64,000 nt of DNA, taken from positions 3,847,820 to 3,911,819 of the forward strand of contig CM042998.1 of assembly GCA_023678885.1 (NCBI GenBank), given 5' to 3'. Shown in pieces: positions 1 through 11,464 of this stretch (position 1 is its first letter; every line of letters starts with the position of its first letter). The notes under the pieces were generated by a model. The model had not been told where the DNA came from. It searched no databases and saw nothing but the letters and a program-made list of their open reading frames with translations. The position numbers were made by a program, and so were the translations under genes. Source of the DNA: Pogostemon cablin. Its lineage: Eukaryota; Streptophyta; Magnoliopsida; Lamiales; Lamiaceae.

Positions 1-1
1 G

Positions 2-121
2 CGGGAGGACACCAGATCTGAGGGGTTCTTGGAGGGGTTTGTCCGTTTCGGTGGTGGATCTAGGATACGGCGGCTGATGCAGGGTGGTGTGGTGAATGGG
101 GTTAGAGGAGGCTTGCGTTGA
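2..121 (+). CDS. possible C-terminal end of a gene cut by the window edge
   Basis: Reading frame 2 is open from the first base of the window to a TGA at 119-121, about 39 residues rich in Gly and Arg. The base composition is more GC-rich than the DNA that follows, which suggests coding sequence running in from the left. No domain can be recognised in so short a piece. It could equally be a chance open frame or part of an exon of the gene represented at 1699-1942. Confidence 0.25.
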   Translation, partial: REDTRSEGFLEGFVRFGGGSRIRRLMQGGVVNGVRGGLR

Positions 122-1698
122 TTCTTCGAATTCAGATTGATTCGGGATTGTATGTTTCTCGCCCTTCTGATTATGACGGAGGTACAAAAAAAGCTCTATA
201 ATCTTCTTTCTTTTCGATTTAATTTGAATAGTTTGGATGCGGGTCTTTCTTTTCGATTTAATTTGAATAGTTTGGATGCGGGTCTTGTCTATATATATAT
301 AGTTATTGATGTTATACATCAAACTTTGTGAAATACTCACAATCAATTTGTTACTATTTGCCATTTCCAGATTCATCATTGTCGAGTAAAAGTTTACTAA
401 TATACTAATTGATTTGTTTCTATCAAAAGTTTTCTAAAAGGAAAAACACAAACAAACAAACTTGATTGGGTTAATGTCTGTACGATTTTATATGACTGAA
501 TAAATGAGGAATGCATAATTGAATGAATTAAAGAATAGTAAATAGTTATGAAAATTAGATAACCTAATATCAATCAGACGTTTTCAGCTCACTAAGATGT
601 ATTTTCATTACAGTCATGAGCTATAGTTGGAAGCCTACACAATATATAGCAATGTTGCTTCACCAAATTGTTGGGATCTCCTCACTGATTGGGCATTTAT
701 TTGATAAAGTTGTTGAGGTGTGCTCTTTGTGTTTTTTCTTCCTATTATGATTCTGACAACTGTGCCTATTTTTTTTCCTGCAATGGAATCTAAATATTTT
801 TTTTATACATGTTTGCATTAAACATGTTGCTGATACAACTTAATTACTTTTACTATCGTTGGCATGTTTTAAGAAATAGCTGGGACATTTCAAAAGGAAA
901 ATAAGACTGACTAAAAAAGGGGCGGAGCATACTTCGTAAACTTTTTTGGGCTGCGTTTTAACATAAAATTTTAACTTTAATTTGTCGGCGTCCTAACTTT
1001 TGTTTGTACTTTGCCCTTGATAGAATTATCATTTAATGTCCCAATGTCTCCCAAGAAGGCTTTGCTGGCCGCAATGTTAAAGAAATGCTTTGCTGTTATG
1101 ATCTTCAAGGCTACACATACCATGTAATAATTTCGCTTAATTCCCAATGCCGTTCTTATGTACACGCATGCATGCTGCAGACGCACACACAGACACACAC
1201 AATTTTTATGCTTTCCTCAGATTTCCATCAGTTATTTTTGTACTCGTATTGAATTCTGGATTCCATTGTCTAGAGTGAGAAGTAAAGAGAGAGACTGGAT
1301 CAAGAACACCAAGAAGGTAGCTACCGAGTGTCCTTAGTTATCTATATGCTCTGCATGTACATGCAAGTTATTCTATAAACTATTAATATTTTAAATGATC
1401 AAATTTCAGGTGTAGTATTATGTAGTTATTCGTTATTTCTAGCAACTCTATGGAACTGGGTTTCTAAATCTAGTCTGCATGTGATATTTACTTTATAAAT
1501 TAGATGTTCATATTTGATTGAGATATAAGATAATCTCTTAGTTGATAATGTTGTGAAGTCAGTTTTGACATAGTGCTTGGGGGAGAGATTGGGGTGGATG
1601 ACTTCATTAGTCAAAGTTATCCATCCATCTTCCTCTTCACGTGCAGTTAGTATTACAAATAACTTCACCTTGTTTTTTTTTTTAATTTTGTTTTGTAG
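122..1698. other. non-coding stretch with a 39-bp tandem duplication
   Basis: AT-rich sequence without a convincing exon. A perfect two-copy tandem repeat (unit 39 bp) occupies 205-243 and 244-282. A possible short exon lies around 1275-1315, between a CTAG acceptor-like site and AAG|GTAG, but its reading frame could not be joined with certainty to the exon at 1699. The rest may be intron or UTR of the gene ending at 1942. Confidence 0.4.
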
Positions 1699-1942
1699 AG
1701 AAAGCCAGATTGAAGCACAATTCAAAGCTGTTGAAGAAGCTCCCGTAGGGAGCAGCATAATTTGGAAGATGCAGTGTGAGAATGAAAGAAAAGCTGCAAG
1801 AATTGTGTTTGAGAAGGTATTTTTTTGGTTCACCTTAGATGACTTGATAATCCTTCTGTTTTGTGATTTTTCTGATTCAGCATAGCTCGGTATTCAGGTA
1901 GATAATGGGTATCTTGAAGAACTTGAAGATGATAAGTTGTGA
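1699..1942 (+). CDS. last two exons of an unrecognised gene
   Basis: Two exons join in phase. The first runs 1699-1816 after a T-rich tract ending TTTTGTAG, and ends GAG AAG|GTATTT. It encodes 39 residues beginning ESQIEAQFKAVEEAP and rich in Glu, Lys and Ala, probably helical. The second runs 1898-1942 after TATTCAG and ends in DDKL and TGA, giving an acidic C-terminus (YLEELEDD). The spliced frame is uninterrupted and both splice sites have consensus form, so I think it is a genuine gene end. I do not recognise the family. The N-terminal part must lie upstream, partly outside the window. Confidence 0.45.
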
Positions 1943-2164
1943 TTACCTCGCGACCATTGGATTCCCTTTACCCTCTCTCTCTTAGAAGGCAAAGTTGTGT
2001 TGGGGTGGTACTGCATTTAATGATATTTTCTATTGTTAATGTATTTATTTATACATTCATACCTGATTTGATCGTCGGTGAATTTGCGCTTCCGGTGTAT
2101 TTTATGCAGGTTTACTCTAGGAACTTTGCTAGGAAGTTCGTTTTCGAATGAGTTCGAGTCACTC

Positions 2165-2720
2165 TTTATAATATTTTAATAGCAAGGGTTTAGGGTGTGG
2201 GTGTATGAGAATAATAATTCGTATACTCGGCTTCTTTCGAAAACCAACTCCTTAGCGAACATCGAAGAGTAAACCTGCAAAAAATACGCCGGAATTTGTT
2301 TTGGCGCAAATTCTCCGACGGTATCCATGAATGCATGGACGATAAGAAATAAATCATTAAATGATATACTATAACAACCTGTCTTCCACCTAGATAAAGA
2401 CCATTACATCTTATTTCGTGATTATACTCTTAACATAATCCTACATAAACTGCTCAGTATTAATTATAGACAGATCTTAATGAAAAATGTCTTTAAAAAG
2501 TATATATAGGATTTGTGTATTCAGTTAAAAATCTTGTGCTCCAGCAATTCTTCCTTAATGACCATGTTCTCCTTATTAACCCATGCGTATCTGTCTTTAA
2601 AATTTAGATAACAATACTCGATTAATGTAAAAATAATGCACGCAAAAAAAGTCACTGACTCTATAAATAAAATAATGCGTATCTGGGTGTATGAATATTA
2701 GTTCGGATATTCTGTTTCTT
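2165..2720. repeat. left copy of a duplicated, decayed sequence
   Basis: Two stretches resemble each other. One runs from about 2200 to 2720; the other from about 4464 to 5090. Shared landmarks are a TTTCGAAAA box followed by AAACCTGCAAAAAATACG (near 2236-2290 and 5030-5080) and a TTCTCCTTATTAACC box (near 2568 and 4620). The second copy leads directly into the wall-associated-kinase-like remnant at 5067, so the duplicated unit was probably flank or intron of a receptor-kinase gene. No open frame survives in this copy. Confidence 0.5.
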
Positions 2721-4463
2721 GATAAAATATTTTTTTTATCCCGTGTTTGGCCATGTATAATTTTTGCCAAATAAAGATAACATTTGGACATTTATTCCAT
2801 TAGCTTTATAATCGTGTCAATGTTGCCCCTTTTTATTCGAAATTTGACATTTTTGCCGGAATCGATAATGTGCATGTCATGTGATTATTGGATTTTGTAT
2901 TTATTGGCGGGATAAAATATTTTTTTGCCCCTTAAGTTTTGTCATGTAAAATTTTTGCAAAAAAAGAAAAGAAAAAGATTTGGTCATTTATCCAAATATC
3001 TTTATAATTGCGTCAATGTTATCCCGTTTTTCTAGAAATTTGACATTTCCACTGGAATTAATCACGTACATGTTACATGATTATCGGATTTGGCATTTTC
3101 GGCTAATTTGATGACCCGGCGACAAAGTGGTATTCCCGTCAATAATAATAATATTTTATTGATAATTTATTTTTTAAAAAACCTCAATCGATGACATAAG
3201 TTCTCACGTGCTCTCCACGTGCTTCCACCATCTTTGCAAATTCCATCTTCTTGTCAATCAGGAGATCTTCAGTGTACCCTCACCCACCATGGGCGGAAGC
3301 TGTCAGATCTTTTTCTCCCAGGACCTACCACCAACGAACGAATTACAGTATATGTGGCCTCGATCTACTCCCTCTGGCAGTGCAAGCAACCACAAGATAT
3401 CGAAGCCATGCAGAGGGAGGATGGGGTAGTTGGCGTTTTTGAACTCTGATTCAGTCCTTCGCACTCTATCGAAGAAAGACTGGTGCAATTCTGATTGGCT
3501 GGAGGTTGATATCTAATGCGAGCGCATCCCCACGTGGTAGACTATGTTTTCGCTGGCGCTGCTTTCCATTATGAAAATCCTAGAGAAATTGGCGAATTCT
3601 TTCGATCCAAGGGTTGGCGTCGCGAATGGCGAGTGCTTGGGTTTTAACCCACTGCACTGCGTCCATGAGGTCGTCGTATGCCTCTGGAAGACAATTCTCC
3701 GCTGCTAGGCGTTACTTGACGGAAGCGATGAAGAAAGGAACGTGAGCAATCATACAGTTGCATGACTCGTGAAGAATGCATCGGTGGTGCTTAAGAACAC
3801 GAATCCTCCACCGTGGAAGTAGATGGTGAGGGGGAGCTTGGCAGCAGGAGTAAGGTGGCGCGAGCGGAAGATCTCACGGCTGTTACTCATGGTGGTGAGA
3901 GAGTACACGGGGGATCCCCTAGTTGACAAGAAGAGGGAGTTTGCGAAGATGGTGGAAGCAGTTGGAGGGCACGTGAGAATTGAGTACATCGATTGAGAGT
4001 ACTTTTTTTAATCAAATTATTATTAAATATATCATTATTATTGTTGATGTGGATGCCACTATGTCACCAGGTCAGTAAATTCGCTAGGAAATGCCAAATT
4101 CGATAATCACGTGACATGCATGTGATCGATTTCGGTGAAAATGTCAAATTCTAGGAAAACGGAGCAATATAGTGCAATTATAAAGATACTGAGATAAATG
4201 CCCAAAATTTATCTTTTTAGGGCAAAAATTGTACATGACAAAACTTACGGGGCAAAAAAATATTTTATCTCGCCGGAAAATGTCAAATCGATGATCACGT
4301 GACATGCACGTGATCAATTCCGGTGAAAATGTAAAATTCCGGCGAAAATAGGAAACATTGATGCAATTATAAAGATAATAGGATAAATGCCCAAATCTTA
4401 TTTTTTTGGGGGCAAAAATTGTACATGGCCAAAGTTAAGGGGGAAAAAAAAAATTTTATCCCC
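2721..4463. mobile_element. MULE-like DNA transposon with long compound inverted ends
   Basis: About 450 bp at 2721-3170 is the imperfect reverse complement of about 440 bp at 4020-4463. Each end holds two direct copies of a roughly 210-bp unit that begins GATAAAATATTTTTTT(G)CCC and contains an AATTTTTGC box and a CACGTGATC-like box. The outer ends are GATAAAAT on the left and ATTTTATCCCC on the right. Flanks resemble each other over about 9 bp (CTGTTTCTT against CTATTTTCTT), which would fit a Mutator target duplication. Comparison with the uninterrupted paralogous flank at 5010-5040 supports an insertion here. No transposase is present; the interior is a carboxylesterase fragment. Superfamily assignment is inferred from TIR length and approximate duplication length. 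Confidence 0.6.
3290..3989 (-). pseudogene. carboxylesterase (CXE, alpha/beta-hydrolase-3 type) pseudogene
   Basis: Reading the minus strand from 3989, one frame gives LTPAAKLPLTIYFHGGGFVF (3800-3850 region), the oxyanion-hole HGGG motif of plant CXE carboxylesterases and GID1-like proteins. Further on, another frame gives FIMESSASENIVYHVG (about 3530-3580), which aligns with the family's nucleophile elbow GSSAGG: the Ser survives but the flanking Gly residues have become Glu and Ser. A third frame (3303-3488) gives RRTESEFKN, LALPEGVDRGH and YCNSFVGG, matching the region before the catalytic Asp. Frames change at least twice and stops intervene, so it cannot make an enzyme. It covers the middle of the roughly 320-residue family and lies wholly inside the inverted repeats of the MULE-like element. 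Confidence 0.8.
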
Positions 4464-4677
4464 TCTATTTTCTTTTGAAAATAAGCTTTTTGGTGAATAT
4501 TCTTGAGAAAAATTGTATAAATAAATGTTATGTATGTGTGTATGAATATGTGAAAGTATGTATGAACAATAGAAAATAAATTATTAAATGCAACATTGTA
4601 ATTTTTCCTTAATGTCCTTGTTCTCCTTATTAACCATACATATCTGTTGTAAATATGATGACAATAATATTCGAAAA

Positions 4678-4930
4678 GACGTGAGACAATTTGTGAGACT
4701 TGTTAATGTATGCATATTATATAGATAAAATATGCTTAATGGTTGTTAAAGTAGATATTCTAAAATATGTTAAAGGATGAATTAGATGATTTTAGGGTGT
4801 TATAATATAATTCATTATTGACATACTTTAATTATAAATAAGCGTACTTTACCTATATAATAAGCATATTTTAGTAATGGGTTGACCCGACTTACAACCG
4901 TCTCACAAAACATACGTCTCACAAGAGTGT
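4678..4930. repeat. foldback MITE, CTCTTGTGAGAC family (copy 1)
   Basis: Nearly the whole length is an imperfect inverted repeat: GTGAGACAATTTGTGAGAC on the left pairs with GTCTCACAAAACATACGTCTCAC on the right. The inner arms contain AAAGTATG/CATACTTT boxes and TATATAGATAAAATATGCTTA against its complement. The same structure recurs near 10559, 11465, 39547, 40140, 40443 and around element B. No coding capacity. Confidence 0.7.
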
Positions 4931-5066
4931 CCCTATCCGAAATAATGCTTAGAAAAAAAAATTAATTACATAAACAAAACATCATAAACAGTGAGGATGT
5001 ATTAGAATGTTAGTTCATATGCTGTCTCTTTCGAAAATCAGTTTTTTAATGAACATTTAAGTAAAC

Positions 5067-5398
5067 TTGCAAAAAATACGACGTAGAGGATTCCAGCATA
5101 AATCCTCCCAAAACAAAATTGTTAAATCACCATCTTTGAAGGAGAGTCGTTTATTTGAGATTCTGGAGAAAGTAGTAGCAGATGAAGGCGACATGGATGA
5201 AGTTGTAACAGTCGTCAAACTCGCTAAGAGATGCCTACAAGGATTAGCTGGTAAAAGACCAAGTATGAAAGAAACAGCAGCAGAGCTCAAGCTGAGAAAG
5301 AGAAGATCAGAGCTTCCACAAGGATAAGAAAGTTTCTGTGATGAAAGCCTTTCCACAAGTGAAAGCTCTGAGGTTGATTCTGAAGCAGAAAATTGATC
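5067..5398 (+). pseudogene. wall-associated receptor kinase-like C-terminal fragment
   Basis: The open frame from about 5120 reads KESRLFEILEKVV, then VVKLAKRCLQG and KRPSMKETAAEL (to about 5295). This is the C-lobe end of plant wall-associated (WAK/WAKL) receptor kinases, where subdomain XI carries the conserved Arg of KRP(S/T)MKE. The frame then stops at 5325-5327; a Ser/Glu-rich tail (about 5329-5394) continues in another frame after a shift. The kinase catalytic core, transmembrane and extracellular parts are missing, so this is a relic. Upstream is the second copy of the duplicated sequence that also flanks the MULE-like element. Confidence 0.75.
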
Positions 5399-5479
5399 AA
5401 ACGATATCGAAAACGGATTAGCTCCCCATAAGTGAAAATTTCTCGATCGGACTTGATTTATCAACTTGAGCTCTGTCAT

Positions 5480-7038
5480 GTGTGTGACATTTTCAACTTC
5501 ATTGTATGTTGGAAACTTGGAATGAAATATGGAATTTGAATTACACGGCTTATGCGGTGAGGATGAATTTAAAACTTGAGTTAAGTCTCCTATGAATCGA
5601 GTTTACGGTGTAAACCATATGGTCCCCTATAATATGATTGAAAGGGTACCACGGAGTTAACACCATGAACCCGATTTACACAAGTGTTTGCCTAAAACTA
5701 ATGGACTATGACTTTCATGATTTCATGTTTGGTATTTTCAGCCATTACGCCGCATGTATAGATCTGGATACATATTTTCTTTAGGAGGCTGCCTGTTTAA
5801 TTCAGTTTGTTTTTGGTCGACCGAGGAAGAGAGCTTGAATAACGGCCAATAAACCCCTCCCCCCTTTTTTGTTTCATTTTTAAATGGATGTGTTAAAAAA
5901 ATCGTGTTTCATTCATGTCTTATTAGATCACAGATTTAAGATATAGAATGTCTGTTTTCGTTGCTCCTCCCTTTAACGTCACATGTGCAACTGATAAGTT
6001 CTTTCTTTTCGTTATATTCTACATATTTAAAAAGTTAATACGTGAACAATCCCGTTATATTTATTCTTGGACCTGTCGTCTTAGAATGTCTGCTTGTTTT
6101 GTATTGTCCCTAATCATCTTATATTTAGTCCTTTCAGTTTAACCTCAGACCCATCATAAGGCCATCTCCAGTGGCACACAATAACAGTGTGAAATGTCAA
6201 AATGATGGTAGAAATGCTCTCAAGCAGTACTGGAAATTACCACCGCATTTTTGTATCATCTACTTTTCCCCACTAAATTGCTGCCACTATGCCGTGAGGA
6301 TTAAACATTTTTTTTTTTCAATTCTGTTTTATTTAATTAAGAGTCTTAATTTAGTTTTTTTTTTTAACTTTTGTTTTAGTTAATTGTAAAAGATTAGGTT
6401 CTTATGTACTATTTTATATTTTTATTTTTTTTGTTGTGCACACTTTTTCTAAATATTTAAGCTATATTAATTTCGTATTAAATTAAAGATAAATATAAAA
6501 ATTTAAAAGTATAATAATTTTAATTATGTGAAAAAAATTAAATAAGGATTAAATGAATTTTTTATTATTTAGTGTAAAAAATAATGCAAACGGCTGGAAA
6601 TGAATTATTATTTTCACACTATTTTTATGATGAATGTGCTGCAAAATGATGCAATGATGCAAATTGCTAGAAATACCCTCAGAAATACCTTGCTTTCACC
6701 CTCTTACCCTTAAAGCTAACAATTTGCACCAATAGAGCGTATACTGGAATGTATGATATAATTGTTCTTCCTTCTTTACATAAAAGTCGCTGAAGCAACT
6801 ATTTACTTCCCTTAAACAAAATATAAGATGTGATGAGTTTGACAATATAATATTACGCATGCCATAATATGTGAGTAACTCTGCAAAGTAAGATTTCAAA
6901 TGAAATTTCACAGTAACCAAGGCCCGTCATTATCATACGAGGTTTAACACAATCAAATAAAGTTGATTCTCATTTAGAATACAAGACATAGCCAACAACG
7001 TAAAACGAAAACAGCAGTAGAGAGAATAATACCATCAG
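5480..7038. other. intergenic spacer
   Basis: No gene seen. The stretch contains long T- and A-rich tracts (6307-6370, 6420-6560). 6165-6680 begins GGCCATCTCCAGTGGCAC and ends with a partly complementary sequence, so it may be an old MITE, but ends and target duplication are unclear. 6690-7038 probably includes the 3' flank or UTR of the minus-strand gene that ends at 7152. Confidence 0.4.
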
Positions 7039-7151
7039 ATGCAAATGTTTCTCCAGTCTTCGATTTCTTCTTGTAAAGAGTTACCTATCATCAAAATGTC
7101 TAGCCGGCATGTGTGTCTTTTTTTTTGTTCTTGCTTACATTCTCTGGCTCT

Positions 7152-10137
7152 TCATTCAGAATCCGAATCGTGCCTTCTCTTTTCCTTGTGTTTCTTGTGC
7201 TTTCTCTTATCATCCGAATCACGTGAATGTCTCTTGTCCCTCCTTTCATGTCTGTCATGTTTTTTCTCCTCGTGTCTCCGTTTCTTCTCTTCGTGCTTTC
7301 TCTTCTTTCTGCTGCTTTCATCTTCCGACTCTTTCTCATCGCCCCTTGCAGATGATGTTGGAGGAGGGATGTTCACCTTCTCAACAGCTTCTGACTTCAC
7401 ACTGGAAGGCAAGTTTGGTTCTTCCGAAGGATGTGATCCCCTGCAAATGCCCCAGAAAATATTCATATCATCATTTCCTCCAGTTTGTTATTGTATGGCA
7501 AATAAAATCTGAAATTTTCAATTAACATTGTACCTTGAAAAACCAAGACCTTGAACATGAGCTGCTTCTGCATGCCCAGCTCCTAAGTCTTCTGCAGTAG
7601 AACCCCGCTTCACAAGTTCAGCAAATTCATGCTTATCTAATCGATTACCTTGAGGCTTTTTACTACGTTTAGGAGCTAATCCCAGAGCTTCCCTCATGGC
7701 CTGCTCTTCTTCCTCCTTGATTCTTTGAATCTCTTCTTTAATGGCATCCGATTTCGAATCATTTGATTTTTTATCCCGTGAGTACCAGTGGAGATCTTTC
7801 CCTGGAAAAAATATTAATAGATAGAGCATGAAACATCTACTATACACATAGGCAATGCCATATGATAAAGATGATGTGATCCCATATGAGTCATAAATAA
7901 TGTGCGATGATGACCTGATGTTGCAAAGTTTAGTAGGGTAACAACAGTTTTTTTGGGCAAATTTACATCAACAATCGTCTTGCAAAAAATAAAAAATGAA
8001 CCATAATCTCATTCACATTTTTTTATATGGAATCAGCATAATCTATTCGTTTAACTTCATCGATTAGAGGAATGATAGATCGACAGCCTACTGATCAAAC
8101 AGTCAACCATATAGTACCTGATTTTCAACTTTAAGATTGTTGATTATCATAAAACATATTTATAAAGGAAATCATATTATTGATTCTTCATCATAGACTT
8201 ATTGGAGACTGACAGTCATCCAAAAATTTCTCAAATGTTGAAGGAGGGATTAACATTTATTTAGTTTTCCTTGAAGAAAATAGAGGGAAATATATATAAG
8301 TGTTAGTGTAGCTAAAGAAACACACATACATTGTATCCTTAACATTTCCAATAAATGAGGTTTTTTTTTTTTTTTTTTTTTAATAGTAAGGCAAGGGCTT
8401 CTATGATTACTGAGGTTCAATCTCTATCATCAGCTACAGATTCCATTCAAACAAAAATTTGCATAAACGATGTCAAGAGATTACTGCAGGAAATGCAACA
8501 GCCTGTAAGCCAAAAATCAACCCAAAATGTATGAATTCTGTAAGATTCTGTTCGAGACATTTAACAGCACAAAGACAAGACAACGTACTATAAGTGGGGA
8601 CACACATGAGGTACTGAAGGGAAAGGGAAAGACTTTACCTTTCTGCCATCTTCCAACAGGTGCCTTGAGACTGTGACCAATGTAATTTTCTCGATGTTTA
8701 TCAACTTTCACATCGTCCCAGTTAAATTCTGCATGAAAGAGAGAATAATAATGCATTACATAATTCATTATTAAATCCAAAAATAATTAAATGTTGCAGA
8801 GAAATTTACAAAAAGTGTGGAAGAGGTCAGAATAATTTTAGCATAGAAGTCTTTATCAACAAACTTATATCAGGTTTATTATTACCTTCTGATTTCAATT
8901 TTGTCATAAACTAGACATGTCATAAATTTATTGAAAAAACTGTTAGAAATGAAATAGCGAGCAAAGAAGTATTTGTCAACAAACTTATATCAGGTTTATT
9001 ATTATCTTCTGGTTTCAATTTTGTCATAAACTAGACATGCCATAACAGGGGATTTATTGAAAAAACTGTTAGCAATAAAATAGCGGAAAAAGAAAAAGAA
9101 AAGGAATTAACTCAGAATAATATTATGCTCACCCTATGCCGTCGATGATCAAAATCTCGTCTACACTCGACAGCTGACCAAAGAACTATTAACTAGACAA
9201 ACTTTAAAAGGCTGACGGGCACTTACTAAACAACCAAATAAAAGAGTAACTCAAAACTTTAATAAATCTATCACATCTAAGTTGAGCCATTAACCCTAGT
9301 TGACGAACTCTTCTTTCAATGACAGTTTTATACTATCATCATCTCTGTATATTAAAAAGATTAGAATTCAACTAATATAATCTAACTAATGCCATGGCCT
9401 ATACAGAAATTACTAGAACCACGATTAAACAAAAACTAAATATTAAACCTTTCCACTAACTGGTTTTAGTTGACAACTGTCAATTACAGGCCATAAACTT
9501 TCTTATACACAATCCCAAATTAAAACTCAGGCATTAAACAAATCATACAGTACTCCGAAAAACAAAAGGAAAGCAGCATACAGCAATTTTTTACTTAATT
9601 CAGACATAAGCTTGATGCCATGGCTACACAAAAATTACTAGTTGAAAACTAATGCCATGACTACACAGAAATTATTAGAACACAATTGAACAAATACTAA
9701 ATATTAAACCTTTCCTCTGACTGGTTTAGTTGGAAACTGCCAATTACAGGATACACAATCCCAAATTTAAAACTCAGGAATTAAACAAATCACACAGTCC
9801 TCCGTAAAACTTAAGGTAATCAGCATATATAGCAAATTTTTACTTAATTCAAACATAAACTTGATGTCATTGTCCAAAAATATCTGATATAAATGTAAGA
9901 TTATCATGATTTTGAAAAACAACAAAGCGTGTTTATAGTGTACTGGAAATAAAACATAATTAAAAAATTATTGACAAATCATGATAATCTTATTGCTAAC
10001 TGAAAACGGAATTTTACTAATCAGAAGTTACCCGTGAATATTTGAAAACCTAGAAACTGAAGGAAAGATAAAAAGGAAAGGATTGAGCGCTTACGATCAC
10101 GACCACCACGAACTCCACCTCTCGAGGGATGATACAT
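7152..10137 (-). CDS. MMTAG2 (multiple myeloma tumour-associated protein 2) homologue
   Basis: Four minus-strand exons join in phase: 10135-10137 start codon, then 10137-10095, 8728-8639, 7801-7534 and 7440-7152, giving 229 residues. All junctions are GT-AG. The N-terminus (SRGGVRGGRDQFNWDDVK, then HRENYIGHSLKAPVGRWQKG, KDLHWYSRD) is the conserved MMtag/kinase-phosphorylation domain of about 80 residues. A helical Glu/Lys stretch with EEEEQAMREALGLAP follows, then NRLDKHEFAELVKRG. The last 80 residues are a Lys/Arg/His/Glu/Ser tail like that of nuclear speckle proteins. Animal members are nuclear phosphoproteins linked to RNA processing; the plant role is not known to me. The 1366-bp first intron carries two tandem duplications. 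The gene looks intact. Confidence 0.9.
8853..9085. repeat. tandem duplication of about 115 bp in an intron
   Basis: Two adjacent copies share GTCAACAAACTTATATCAGG (about 8856 and 8974), a CTTCTG(A/G)TTTCAATTTTGTCATAAACTAGACATG block, and ATTTATTGAAAAAACTGTTAG. They differ at scattered positions and by a short insertion (AACAGGGG) in the second copy. Both lie inside intron 1 of the MMTAG2 homologue and contain no open frame. Confidence 0.8.
9388..9862. repeat. tandem duplication of about 240 bp in the same intron
   Basis: The block starting CTAATGCCATGGCCTATACAGAAATTACTAGAAC (about 9388) is repeated, with substitutions and small deletions, from about 9647. Shared marks are AAATATTAAACCTTTCC, ATACACAATCCCAAAT, CTCAGG(C/A)ATTAAACAAATCA and TTTTTACTTAATTCA(G/A)ACATAA. 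It is intronic and non-coding, and may be a duplicated old transposon relic. Confidence 0.75.
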
Positions 10138-10558
10138 ATCTCTTATCTGTAATCGAATTTGTTTGTGAAGTATAAAAATTGAACTTTATTTCGATTTGGG
10201 GAGTGGGAGTATTTATGATGTGATTCGACTTGCGAGTTCCAAACAAAGGGGATAGGGGCTTTTATGGAATGATTGTAAAAATGTAGGGTAGGTTTCGTAA
10301 TTTTTCTGAATAGTCCCTGTATTTATATTTAATTGTAAAATAGGACCTTGGAATTAGGGTTAATACTGCTAGAGATAAAAAAAAAAAAAAAGAAAGACAT
10401 GGATATCTGCGCCTTTTTTATTTACAAAAACTAGATTTTACACATACTTACATTTCGAAAAAAATTATATTAAATATTTAATTTTTAATTTTTTATATTT
10501 AAATTACATTAATTATAATATACAGTATATATATAATATTTAATATATACATTTATGA

Positions 10559-10832
10559 CAAATTCTCTTGTGAGACATTACATATGTTAGAGGATTTGTG
10601 AGACGTGTTAAAGTATGTCTATTATATAGATAAAATATGCTTAATGATTGTTAAAATATGTTTTCTAGAAATAAGATAAATGATGAATTAAAGTATGATT
10701 TTAGGGTGTTATAATATGATTCATTATTGACATACTTTAACTACAAATAAGCATAATTTACCTATATAATAAGCGTACTTTAGTAATTGATCGATCCGTC
10801 TCACAAAAAACCTGTCTCACAAGAGAGTTTCT
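10559..10832. repeat. foldback MITE, CTCTTGTGAGAC family (copy 2)
   Basis: The left end AATTCTCTTGTGAGACA and right end TGTCTCACAAGAGAGTTTCTC are complementary, and the complementarity continues inward through TATATAGATAAAATATGCTTA and AAAGTATG boxes. It is about 274 bp long and the best-preserved copy, so it is the best reference for the family. Confidence 0.75.
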
Positions 10833-10833
10833 C

Positions 10834-10839
<6 letters not shown>

Positions 10840-10884
<45 letters not shown>
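10840..10884. repeat. (AT)n microsatellite
   Basis: About 22 uninterrupted AT dinucleotides directly after the MITE at 10559-10832, followed by a more irregular AT-rich tract to about 11000. Confidence 0.95.
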
Positions 10885-10890
<6 letters not shown>

Positions 10891-11464
10891 GAATTTATGT
10901 ATTTTATAAATAAAATACTAAATATTTATGTATAATATATTAATGTAATTTTTCTTTTTGTTAATATAGCATAATTTTATATTTATTAATTAAATTGTAT
11001 AATACGTACATTCATTTTTTTTCATAACATCAATTTTTACTTGTACAACGTTTAGGAAAACGCTTATTTAAGGATACCCGCATTTGTTTAAATATTAATT
11101 GTCTGTATCTATACCCAGACTTTTTTAAAAGTCTATTATAATACACATATCCATCCCAAATTCATTTATAGATACTGGCAAGTTACTTATATCCATTTAA
11201 TATTCATTATTTTAGGGTATATATTTTTTATTTTTTAATGTTTAAGTTAATATTATACTCCCTCCTTCTCACAAAGACTGCACCTTCCATTTCGGTACGA
11301 AGATTAAGAAAGCGATAACTTTTATGGATATAATAGTAAAATTATATTGTTAATTAAAAAATAAGAGAAAAATTGAATATAAAAATAGAAATTCATGTTT
11401 GTTTTTATATATGTATAGATAGATAGATATCAAAATTAAAAACCCTAAAATATCATTACAAGGG

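Noticed and set aside
1426..1833. 135-codon minus-strand open frame
   Set aside because: It overlaps the plus-strand exon at 1699-1816, which has consensus splice sites and joins in frame to another exon. The minus frame shows no features.
7039..7525. Two long plus-strand open frames opposite the MMTAG2 homologue
   Set aside because: They consist of Ser/Phe/Cys/Leu runs, the complement of the Lys/Arg/Glu-rich C-terminal exon, and have no domain.
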